Below, in pieces: positions 1-6,024 of a stretch of DNA of 7,770 nucleotides. Position numbers and translations under genes: made by a program. Location: assembly GCA_023511755.1 (NCBI GenBank), contig JAIMAW010000019.1:1-7770 (forward strand). The letters run 5' to 3'. A model generated the notes under the pieces. That model was given only the letters and a program-made list of their open reading frames with translations. It did not search any database and was not told the origin of the DNA. How positions within the stretch are numbered: position 1 is the first letter of the stretch; each line of letters opens with the position of its first letter. The DNA is from Candidatus Pacearchaeota archaeon (GTDB lineage Archaea > Nanobdellota > Nanobdellia > Pacearchaeales > UBA284).

Positions 1-188
1 TAGTTGATATATGTAAAGCAGGGTTCTTAGAGGGGACTTTGGTTATTCCTGAGTTCGTCCTAAAGGAACTGAGACACATAGCCGATTCACATGAACCGGA
101 GAAAAGGGCTAGAGGCAGAAAAGGTCTTGATGTATTAAATGTAATGCAGAAAGAATTAAATATCAAAGTTGAGACTTATAAAGGTTAA
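1..188 (+). CDS. YacL-type PIN-domain protein fragment (both ends missing or altered)
   Basis: The frame beginning at base 3 is open from the window edge and reads [16 protein letters not shown], then an [12 protein letters not shown] stretch, [12 protein letters not shown] and [14 protein letters not shown] before a TAA at 186-188. This is the central part of the PIN ribonuclease domain of bacterial YacL/PIN-TRAM proteins, which in Bacillus and clostridia read very similarly (DICQTGFLEG, ELQHIADSS, RNRGRRGLDILN, IQKELDIKVEIYEG). In those proteins the domain continues with an acidic segment, a TNDxNLNK motif and a TRAM domain; none of that is here. The reading stops exactly where RNase HII homology begins in another frame. 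The N-terminal DTSVIIDGR motif would lie left of the window. I infer a truncated gene fused by rearrangement or by misassembly to the following gene. The product is unlikely to be active. Confidence 0.75.
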   Translation, partial: VDICKAGFLEGTLVIPEFVLKELRHIADSHEPEKRARGRKGLDVLNVMQKELNIKVETYKG

Positions 189-750
189 AGATTCCAAGTT
201 GCTATCGCCACAGCGACGAGAGTTTCTTGCCAAAGAGATTAAAAAAATTGTAACTGCAAGCCTCGTATTGAAAATCTCGGCTTCCGAGATCGATGAATTT
301 CTTGCCCAAAAAATCAATTTGAATAAAGTAGAAGCGATAAAATCGGCAGAAATAATAAATATTTTAACCACGAATATTTCAAAAGCACAAGTCATTATTG
401 ATTGTCCTTCGAATAACATTACAGCATGGCAAAATTATGTTATTGCCCATATCTCTAACAAGGATAAGGTCATTATTAAATGTGAGCACAAAGCTGATGT
501 TAATCATCCTGTTGTAAGCGCAGCCTCGATTCTTGCAAAAGTCGCGCGAGATGGGGAAATGGACAGAATAAAAAAACACTATGGCATTGAATGCGGCTCG
601 GGCTATCCTAGCGATCCTTTGTGCATTAAGTTCCTCAAGACGCCAAAAGCTAAAGAGCTTGCTAAACTTGGCTTAATAAGAAAATCTTGGCAGACCTGGA
701 GTCGAGATAACAAAAAACAAGGGCAAAAGAAGCTTCTAGAATTCCAATAA
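169..750 (+). CDS. rnhB: Ribonuclease HII, 5'-truncated, with C-terminal PIP box
   Basis: RNase HII cuts the RNA strand of RNA/DNA hybrids, including single ribonucleotides and primer remnants. Recognisable parts in order are [13 protein letters not shown] (residues 6-18), VIIDCP with the probable catalytic D78, HKAD with catalytic D110 followed by [14 protein letters not shown], and GSGYPSD (143-149). The tail ends QKKLLEFQ, a QxxLxxF PCNA-binding peptide. The N-terminal 40 or so residues with the essential DEAGRG motif (catalytic D and E) are absent, and this frame has a stop at 157-159, just ahead of the TTG codon at 169. That TTG is only the first possible start; true homology begins near base 184. 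As it stands the protein should be inactive. An intact copy probably exists in the source genome, since the rest shows no decay. The 3' end overlaps the convergent polymerase gene by 15 bases. Confidence 0.9.
   Translation: MRLIKVKDSKLLSPQRREFLAKEIKKIVTASLVLKISASEIDEFLAQKINLNKVEAIKSAEIINILTTNISKAQVIIDCPSNNITAWQNYVIAHISNKDKVIIKCEHKADVNHPVVSAASILAKVARDGEMDRIKKHYGIECGSGYPSDPLCIKFLKTPKAKELAKLGLIRKSWQTWSRDNKKQGQKKLLEFQ
712..717 (-). terminator. Possible oligo-T terminator of polB inside rnhB
   Basis: On the minus strand, past the polymerase stop at 736-738, the sequence runs CTTTTGCCCTTG and then six T residues. Archaeal RNA polymerase often stops at such non-template T tracts without a hairpin. 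Because the gene pair overlaps, the polymerase transcript would have to end inside the RNase HII gene, making its tail antisense to rnhB. This is a composition-based call only. Confidence 0.35.
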
Positions 751-3171
751 TTTCTTCTGGCTTTTTCCTAGCAATTCATCTTTCTTTATTCCAAATATCT
801 CAAAGATGTTTTCTACAGCAGGAACAATCTGGTGTTCGAGATAATAATTAATATCGTACTCGCCTTTTTCTTCTGGAAGCTTGACTTTCTCCCTAACTAA
901 TTTTTTCGTCTCGCGGGTTTCAGCTACAAAATACTGGACAAGCATTCCCACATCTACTGGCAGGCCCATTTCTTCCATTTTCTTGGCGGCTATTACATGT
1001 GGCGTTATTGCTTTATATTCTGAAATTGGTTTCTTGAGTTGGGTTCTAATTACAATGTCTTCCTTTCCGACTTTCCTTGCCTTGAGCTCCTGAATTATCT
1101 TTTTAGTATAGCTAAGCGCAGATTTTTCATTACCCTCTTTCAAAATGCGCAATAGAACTTCATTCTGTAGCTCGCGCGCTAAATTACACCAATCACGCCT
1201 TACAGTTTCGAAGCCCCTTATCTTTAACTTGCCGTCTTCGGTTATTAGGGCATATTTTTTCTTTGCCCCGAACTCGCCAGTGCGTTTTGTAACCCAAATG
1301 CCCCTAGCATAAAAATCCTCGAGCTCTAGTTCCATAATGCCAGGTAATTCGGAGTTGAGTTTTTTGAGGAAAGATAGAACTTCTTGTTTGTTTTTATTGC
1401 CCCTGAGAAAGGCTATAGAATCTGTGTCAGAATAAATTACTTGATAGCCCGCTGCCTTTATCTTGTCTATCGTAGCAAGGATCGATTTTCTTGCCAACGA
1501 CGCTGTTGCAGCCGCAGCTTCCCTGCAATAATAGCGCGCCCCGAAAAAGCCTTGATAGCCATAGCAAGCATTAGCAAGCAGCTTGTAGGCATTACTTCGG
1601 GCTCTTTTAACTGGCGAAGGATCTTGTTTATATTCTGCCTTGTATTTCTTTCTTTTTTCTATCATATCCTCCAACATCATTGGAAAGAAGCCGGGTTGTT
1701 TTGTAAAGTAAACCTTGCCCTCGGATAGTTCTGCTTCATTAGCCTCTTTTCCTGTTTTCTTGTAACCTAGAAAGGTGGACCTAGATAGGTTATATGTTAC
1801 AATAACAGAAGAATACATGCTTGTAAAATCAAACATCACAACATTTTCATATAAGCCAGGAATTGGCTGCAAAACAAAGGCGCCTTCATAACGACCCCTT
1901 CTTCTTCGTTCCTCAATTTCGTCATGCAATGGCCGTTTTTCCGCGATTTCGTTATATTCTTTAAGATGATGTATAATATAACTTTCTACTAACTGGGACA
2001 TGCCGTCTCTTGTCAGTTCGAATAACGGCTCTTGTATGATATTACAAAGTTCGAGCATGTCTGGCCAAAATTTTTCTGCGAGTTTATATGTTAATACAGA
2101 ATCTTGTAAATTGTACTCAAAATAATTAAGCCATTCTTGTTCCTTGAGCCTAGTTGAATGCTTGTGTTCGAAATCTTTCTTGCCCTCGCCAAGAAACTCT
2201 CTTGCCACCTCATTCAAACCCAATGTCTCGGATTGCATGTATTGCGAGTAGACGGTTTCAATAAATCTGAGCAGATCGACATGGGCTATTCCTGAGATTC
2301 TAGCAGAGGTGATGCGGCCTCTTGCAAAAGTTGGCTGCGAGCCGTCTAAGCCTAAGGAAAGCTTGACTTTTAATTTCTCGGCTCTTGCTCTCAGATAAGG
2401 CAAATCAAACCCATCTGAGAAATATCCAACCAACATATCAGCATTTTGTTTCTTAACATATTTAACAAATCTTTCAATCATGTCTGCTTCATCCTTGCAC
2501 ACTTCAACAAAATCTGGAGTTTTAGGAATTCGTGTCCATGTCAAAACTTTTTTGAAATTCTTACTGACAAGAGAAATCATCAAGATTTCGCCCTTGCCAA
2601 TTTCGAATTCATCCGCTTCAATATCAAAAGCAAGAATCTTTGGTTCAAATATTATGGAATCTGCCTTTTCTATATGCTCTACTTTTATACAAACATCACA
2701 ATCCAAAGATTCTGCTATACCCCCATAATCTCTTTCTAAAATTTCCCCTGAAATTTTGTGCCAAGTTAACGGAACCAGCTTTTTGTCAATAATGTACTTC
2801 GTTATTAGGCTTAAGTCATACTCCCTACGAGCTTCGATTTCTGGGAAATCAATTTTGTCGGCTATAGCATGAGCATCCTTGTAATTTGTTATGAAAATCT
2901 TGAGGGCCTTGACATCCCTGCCCAAAAACTTCTTATCATGCAATTCTGTTTTTTCAACAATTGTTGTTCTTCCGACCTGCTCTATTTTTATTTTTCCTAT
3001 TTTTTGTTGTAACTCTCTTATTTTTCTCTCGCTCGTATCCTGCTTAAAGATAGCCCAGAAATATGGCTCGTAACTATCTACAATACAAACCCGCTTGCCT
3101 TTATCATCCCGCCCTATAATTTTTACATAATTTCGACCCTGCCAGTCAAAGTAATCATAGTCTATGGGCAT
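736..3171 (-). CDS. polB: Family B DNA polymerase with 3'-5' exonuclease and C-terminal PIP box
   Basis: Replicative/repair DNA polymerase of the archaeal PolB type. Numbering from the upstream ATG at 3192 (818 residues), the motifs are: ExoI FDIEAD (D190, E192), ExoII with D263, ExoIII YNLQD (D364), polymerase motif A DFTSMYSSVI (D455, steric-gate Y460), motif B KLLANACYG (K537, N541, Y544), motif C YSDTDS (D589, D591), KKKY (644-647), and a terminal PIP box QKKLLEF (812-818). All metal-binding residues are present, so it should be active in both functions. I prefer the start at M8 (ATG at 3169-3171, 811 residues). An AGGAGAT ribosome site lies 7 bases before it, and MPIDYDYF lines up with the start of Pyrococcus polymerase MILDVDYI. 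The ATG at 3192 has no ribosome site. Length is slightly above the 775 residues of the Pyrococcus enzyme, partly from about seven extra residues (TGEFG region, near 637-643). Divergent from fen, convergent with rnhB. Confidence 0.97.
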   Translation of the reverse strand: MPIDYDYFDWQGRNYVKIIGRDDKGKRVCIVDSYEPYFWAIFKQDTSERKIRELQQKIGKIKIEQVGRTTIVEKTELHDKKFLGRDVKALKIFITNYKDAHAIADKIDFPEIEARREYDLSLITKYIIDKKLVPLTWHKISGEILERDYGGIAESLDCDVCIKVEHIEKADSIIFEPKILAFDIEADEFEIGKGEILMISLVSKNFKKVLTWTRIPKTPDFVEVCKDEADMIERFVKYVKKQNADMLVGYFSDGFDLPYLRARAEKLKVKLSLGLDGSQPTFARGRITSARISGIAHVDLLRFIETVYSQYMQSETLGLNEVAREFLGEGKKDFEHKHSTRLKEQEWLNYFEYNLQDSVLTYKLAEKFWPDMLELCNIIQEPLFELTRDGMSQLVESYIIHHLKEYNEIAEKRPLHDEIEERRRRGRYEGAFVLQPIPGLYENVVMFDFTSMYSSVIVTYNLSRSTFLGYKKTGKEANEAELSEGKVYFTKQPGFFPMMLEDMIEKRKKYKAEYKQDPSPVKRARSNAYKLLANACYGYQGFFGARYYCREAAAATASLARKSILATIDKIKAAGYQVIYSDTDSIAFLRGNKNKQEVLSFLKKLNSELPGIMELELEDFYARGIWVTKRTGEFGAKKKYALITEDGKLKIRGFETVRRDWCNLARELQNEVLLRILKEGNEKSALSYTKKIIQELKARKVGKEDIVIRTQLKKPISEYKAITPHVIAAKKMEEMGLPVDVGMLVQYFVAETRETKKLVREKVKLPEEKGEYDINYYLEHQIVPAVENIFEIFGIKKDELLGKSQKKLLEF

Positions 3172-3178
3172 AAAAGAT

Positions 3179-3185
3179 ATCTCCT
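3179..3185 (-). promoter_or_regulatory. Shine-Dalgarno site deciding the polB start
   Basis: The minus strand reads AGGAGAT here, 7 bases before the ATG at 3171. The alternative ATG at 3192 lies upstream of this site and would translate through it as KKEI. With a transcript start predicted near 3190 from the TATA box, the site would sit in a leader of about 20 bases. The downstream ATG is therefore the better start. Confidence 0.7.
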
Positions 3186-3208
3186 TTTTCATGAGCTTGT
3201 TAAGAAAG

Positions 3209-3221
3209 TAAATTATTTAAG
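3209..3221. promoter_or_regulatory. Shared bidirectional TATA box between polB and fen
   Basis: The spacer holds one strongly AT-rich, nearly symmetric element: TAAATTATTTAAG on the plus strand, CTTAAATAATTTA on the minus strand. Its centre is about 27 bases before the fen ATG at 3243 and about 26 bases before position 3190 on the other strand. Those are the distances expected from an archaeal TATA box to a transcription start. It would give a leaderless fen mRNA and a short-leader polB mRNA. No second TATA-like element is evident in the spacer. Confidence 0.6.
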
Positions 3222-3242
3222 TTTTCCCTACCTTAGTTTTCC

Positions 3243-4286
3243 ATGGGGTTGCAGATTGGCGAGCTTGTACCAAAAAAAGAGATAAAGCTAGAGGATTTGA
3301 AAGGAAAGATTATTGCCGTGGATGCTTTCAATGCCCTATATCAGTTTCTTGCAAATATAAGACAGCCTGATGGCACTCCATTGATGGACAGCAAAAAGCG
3401 AATTACTTCACATTTGAGTGGGTTGTTTTATAGGACTACAAACTTGATGACAAAGGGGCTTAGGCTCGTGTATGTTTTTGACGGCAAGCCTCATGAACTG
3501 AAAGCCGGAACTGTTTCAGAAAGAATCGCTAGAAAGGAAGAAGCTAGGACAAAATACGAAGAGGCTAGGGCAAGAGGCGAGGTGGAAGAAATGTTCAAGT
3601 ATTCAAGACAAGCTTTGCGCTTGAGTGAAGAAATGGTAGAAGAAAGCAAAGAATTGTTGAAAGCCTTGGGCTTGAGTGTTGTACAGGCGCCTAGCGAAGG
3701 CGAGGCCCAGTGTTCTTTTATGGCCAAAAAACACGAGGCTTATTGCGTTGCTTCGCAAGATTATGATTCCTTGGCTTTTGGTGCCCCGAGGCTCGTACAA
3801 AATTTAACCCTGGCCAGAAAAAGAAGGCTGGCTTCTGGCGCCTACATGCCTGTAATGCCGGAGCTAATTGAGCTTGAGCATGTTTTGAACTCGCTACAAA
3901 TAAATCAAGAGCAATTGATTTGCCTTGCGATTCTTGTTGGAACCGATTTTAATCCTGGCGGCATCAAGGGGATTGGACCGAAGCGTGCACTACAGCTTGT
4001 GCAACAATACAAGTCGCCTGTTTTGTTATTTAGCGCTTTAGACAGACTTGTTAAAGAAGGCAAGGTGCCAGCGCCCGAGTTTGACTGGCGCGAGATCTTC
4101 GAATTATTCAAGAAACCAAATATCACGACAGATTACAAAATAGAGTTCAAGAAAGTAGATGAGGGCGCTGTAAAAAAGCTTTTGTGCAAGGAGCATGATT
4201 TTTCTGAAGAACGTGTTGATTCGGCCTTGGAAAAAATTTACGAAAGTAAAGAAAAAGCAAGTCAGAAAGGCCTGGGTGATTTTTAA
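3243..4286 (+). CDS. fen: Flap endonuclease 1 (FEN1/XPG family) with C-terminal PIP box
   Basis: Structure-specific nuclease that removes 5' flaps made during Okazaki-fragment maturation and long-patch repair. The 347 residues match the 340-residue Pyrococcus enzyme almost end to end. The start MGLQIGELVP corresponds to MGVPIGEIIP, which fixes the ATG. The XPG N domain includes AVDAFNALYQFL (D27) and VYVFDGKP (D80). The I domain includes QAPSEGEAQ (E152, E154) and ASQDYDSLAFG (D173, D175). The helix-hairpin-helix region LVGTDFNPGGIKGIG carries D235. All seven metal ligands are present. The tail SQKGLGDF contains the PCNA-binding QxxLxxF peptide (341-347). No Shine-Dalgarno sequence precedes the ATG, and the TATA box lies about 27 bases upstream, so a leaderless mRNA is likely. 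It is divergent from polB and ends 33 bases before a convergent small membrane gene. Confidence 0.98.
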   Translation: MGLQIGELVPKKEIKLEDLKGKIIAVDAFNALYQFLANIRQPDGTPLMDSKKRITSHLSGLFYRTTNLMTKGLRLVYVFDGKPHELKAGTVSERIARKEEARTKYEEARARGEVEEMFKYSRQALRLSEEMVEESKELLKALGLSVVQAPSEGEAQCSFMAKKHEAYCVASQDYDSLAFGAPRLVQNLTLARKRRLASGAYMPVMPELIELEHVLNSLQINQEQLICLAILVGTDFNPGGIKGIGPKRALQLVQQYKSPVLLFSALDRLVKEGKVPAPEFDWREIFELFKKPNITTDYKIEFKKVDEGAVKKLLCKEHDFSEERVDSALEKIYESKEKASQKGLGDF

Positions 4287-4306
4287 TATTAAGTATAATC
4301 CCCCTA

Positions 4307-4311
4307 TTTTT
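4307..4311 (+). terminator. Short T-tract after fen
   Basis: Twenty bases past the fen stop the plus strand reads CCCCCTATTTTTG. A five-T run after a C-rich stretch is a weak candidate for archaeal termination, in the 33-base spacer between two convergent genes. No hairpin was seen. Confidence 0.3.
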
Positions 4312-4319
4312 GCTACAAA

Positions 4320-4514
4320 CTATATTAGACGTCTTTGTAAACTTAAAATTAACATAAGCAATCCCATTACTGCAGCAGCTCCGAGATATATCACCGGATT
4401 TGTGGGCAATGCTTCCAAGAATGCAAAAGTAAACCCAAGATTGACTAAAATGCCTGCGATGCTTACAACTAAAGTGATTACTCCTAGAATAAACATATAG
4501 GTTTTCAAAGCCAT
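4320..4514 (-). CDS. Small two-helix membrane protein, function unknown
   Basis: This 64-residue protein has two hydrophobic segments, about residues 7-29 (MFILGVITLVVSIAGILVNLGF) and 41-58 (VIYLGAAAVMGLLMLILSL), joined by a short loop with EALPTNP. It ends with the basic tail QRRLI. The basic tail would place the C-terminus, and therefore also the N-terminus, in the cytoplasm as a helical hairpin. I do not recognise a family. Support for a real gene comes from the clean two-helix pattern, a GAGG ribosome site 8 bases before the ATG, and a TTTAAAT box about 37 bases upstream. The overlapping plus-strand reading frame has no comparable features. It lies downstream of the large membrane-protein gene on the same strand but has its own promoter candidate. 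Confidence 0.72.
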   Translation of the reverse strand: MALKTYMFILGVITLVVSIAGILVNLGFTFAFLEALPTNPVIYLGAAAVMGLLMLILSLQRRLI

Positions 4515-4547
4515 TTTATTTGCCTCTTTTTGATTTGATATTAACTA

Positions 4548-4557
4548 ATTTAAATAA
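4548..4557 (-). promoter_or_regulatory. TATA box for the 64-residue membrane protein gene
   Basis: The minus strand reads TTATTTAAAT here, with the TTTAAAT core at 4554-4548. A start about 26 bases on would fall near 4524-4528, giving a leader of roughly 10-14 bases that carries the GAGG motif at 4526-4523. Fit to spacing rules is good, but such AT-rich strings are common in this DNA. Confidence 0.45.
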
Positions 4558-4581
4558 GGGTTATTTATAAATTTATCGGAT

Positions 4582-5976
4582 TTATTTCAATTTGGTTAAT
4601 CTGAGTTGGATTTTTTGTTTCTTTGCCATGTTCTCTATAATTTTCATGGCCTTGTAATAATTGTGGCACTTGTGACCCTCAGGAGTATCCCTCGGAGGAA
4701 TGCCCGGTCTTAAGTTCTCTCTTTTTGCTCTTGCCTGATAATTATTCCATTCCTGTTCGTATAGCTCTCTGTAATAATCCCATTTTTGTTGTAACTCAGC
4801 GGCCGTGCGTTCTTTTCTCTCCATCTCTTCTTTCTGCTTTGGCGGCGGCAAGGCTTCCATAACATCGACGCGACAAGAAGCCGTCGCAACTTGTCCTTGT
4901 TTGTTTCTTGCGATTGCTGTGAATGTTGTAGTTTTGTCTAGATGGACTATTTTTTTAGAGCCGACTCGGTCCACTCGACCTATTTTTGGTTCGATTTCAA
5001 CCCAATCCGCATTCTTAGATGTCCATCTAAGCACAAAAGGGGTTACTCTGCTCACCCTGTTCGGGGATGCTTCAATTGTGACACTTATCGGCTCAAGAGG
5101 CCTGGGTTGCGTTGGCGGCGGCCCTTTTGCCCCCCCGAACACTGCGATAAGATGGTGGTTGTCATCCATGATTACATCGACTGTAGGATCGCCTGTTGCG
5201 CCAGCGCCATGGCCATCAAGGAGCCATCTCTCGAATCGGCTACCTTTTTTGGCAATGGCTTTTACACGAACTTTCTGATTAAGGTTGTAAAGATGATCTT
5301 TAGGAGCAGGATTTGTGGTTCCATTTCCATGGACACTTATCCTTAAAACTCGTTTTTCACGAGGCGGTTTTACTGTTGGCTGCCATTGGCCACCACCGCC
5401 ACCTTTCAGTTTCTTCAGAAGCCATATCAGGAACATGAGTATCGCTACTATTAAGATCGCTATCGAGATGGCATCAAGCACGACGCAGAAGACATGCGGC
5501 AGGATATAAGGGCATAACTCATTCCTTGCCCATAAAAGCCAGACGAGGGCGATGCCAAGCAAAATTATCCAAAATGAAGAGCCTCTTCTTTTGAACTGGA
5601 ACCATAAAATTGCTATAAGGAGTGCGATGGCAAGAGCAATGACCCACCAACCAACCTTGGGGATTATCGGACCGAACATGGACAGCACGCCGAGAGCGCC
5701 CATTACACCTAAAACGAAGGAGATGACAAACGCTGCGCCTGGGCTGCTGCGGAAGACTTGCTGCATGACAAACCAGCAGACTGCGAAAATCAATAGAAAC
5801 ACCAGGGCTACATTGACCCACTCATTCTGCGCCAGCTCTGCAAGAGAGAGGTCACCGTAACTATAATCATAGCCATCATAAGCAAGAGCAAAATTTGTGA
5901 GAAAGATAAAGGCAAATAAAGAGGATAGTATAAAAGGTAGTATAAAAAGCAATGTCCATGCTGTCCCTCTTTTCAT
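4582..5976 (-). CDS. Multi-pass membrane protein with InlB-like repeat, Ig-like domain and coiled-coil tail
   Basis: A 464-residue protein of unrecognised overall family. An N-terminal hydrophobic segment (8-32) ends in ALA before YDGYDYSY and resembles a cleavable signal peptide. Five further membrane helices follow, near 54-74, 80-102, 109-127, 134-150 and 165-187, then a KKLKGGGGG linker. Residues 209-280 (ISVHGNGTTNPAP, FERWLLDG, TVDVIMDDNHHLIAVF) resemble the divergent InlB B-repeat fold of surface proteins. A proline-rich PPPTQPRP linker leads to an Ig/PKD-like beta domain at about 297-372 (FVLRWTSKNADWVEI, TTTFTAIARNKQG). The last 85 residues are charged and helical. Those beta domains suggest binding or envelope structure, but the positive-inside rule puts them in the cytoplasm. 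The promoter candidate is 26 bases before the ATG with no ribosome site, implying a leaderless mRNA. Confidence 0.85.
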   Translation of the reverse strand: MKRGTAWTLLFILPFILSSLFAFIFLTNFALAYDGYDYSYGDLSLAELAQNEWVNVALVFLLIFAVCWFVMQQVFRSSPGAAFVISFVLGVMGALGVLSMFGPIIPKVGWWVIALAIALLIAILWFQFKRRGSSFWIILLGIALVWLLWARNELCPYILPHVFCVVLDAISIAILIVAILMFLIWLLKKLKGGGGGQWQPTVKPPREKRVLRISVHGNGTTNPAPKDHLYNLNQKVRVKAIAKKGSRFERWLLDGHGAGATGDPTVDVIMDDNHHLIAVFGGAKGPPPTQPRPLEPISVTIEASPNRVSRVTPFVLRWTSKNADWVEIEPKIGRVDRVGSKKIVHLDKTTTFTAIARNKQGQVATASCRVDVMEALPPPKQKEEMERKERTAAELQQKWDYYRELYEQEWNNYQARAKRENLRPGIPPRDTPEGHKCHNYYKAMKIIENMAKKQKIQLRLTKLK

Positions 5977-5997
5977 CTAAGTATAGGCCAGGAGTTG

Positions 5998-6005
5998 TTT
6001 AAAAA
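5998..6005 (-). promoter_or_regulatory. TATA box for the large membrane protein gene, with T-tract after the Hsp20 gene
   Basis: The minus strand reads TTTTTAAA, centred about 26 bases before the ATG at 5976, as expected for a leaderless archaeal transcript. The five T residues also lie 20 bases past the stop of the preceding Hsp20-like gene. The same string may therefore help end one transcript and start the next within the 48-base spacer. Confidence 0.5.
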
Positions 6006-6024
6006 TTTATTGATTTTTCAGGGC

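Noticed and set aside
156..419. 87-residue minus-strand frame opposite RNase HII
   Set aside because: It is antisense to conserved RNase HII sequence and crosses the chimeric junction, so it cannot be a conserved gene.
730..744. Overlapping HindIII, XbaI and EcoRI sites (AAGCTTCTAGAATTC) resembling a vector polylinker
   Set aside because: The string is fully explained by the KLLEF codons of RNase HII, and the polymerase frame on the other strand also runs through it intact. There is no sign of vector sequence on either side.
2446..2739. Plus-strand open frames inside the polymerase gene (also near 881, 1384, 2480 and 2891)
   Set aside because: They are antisense to a fully conserved polymerase coding sequence, have no promoter or ribosome site, and their products look like random translation rich in Ser, Phe and Ile.
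4195..4500. 101-residue plus-strand frame spanning the fen end and the small membrane gene
   Set aside because: It starts inside the conserved end of fen and covers the opposite strand of the two-helix protein, with no start signals of its own.
4805..5860. Several plus-strand open frames and one minus-strand frame inside the 464-residue membrane protein gene
   Set aside because: The minus-strand frame at 4582-5976 gives clean membrane helices, domains and a promoter; the others have none of these and overlap one another.
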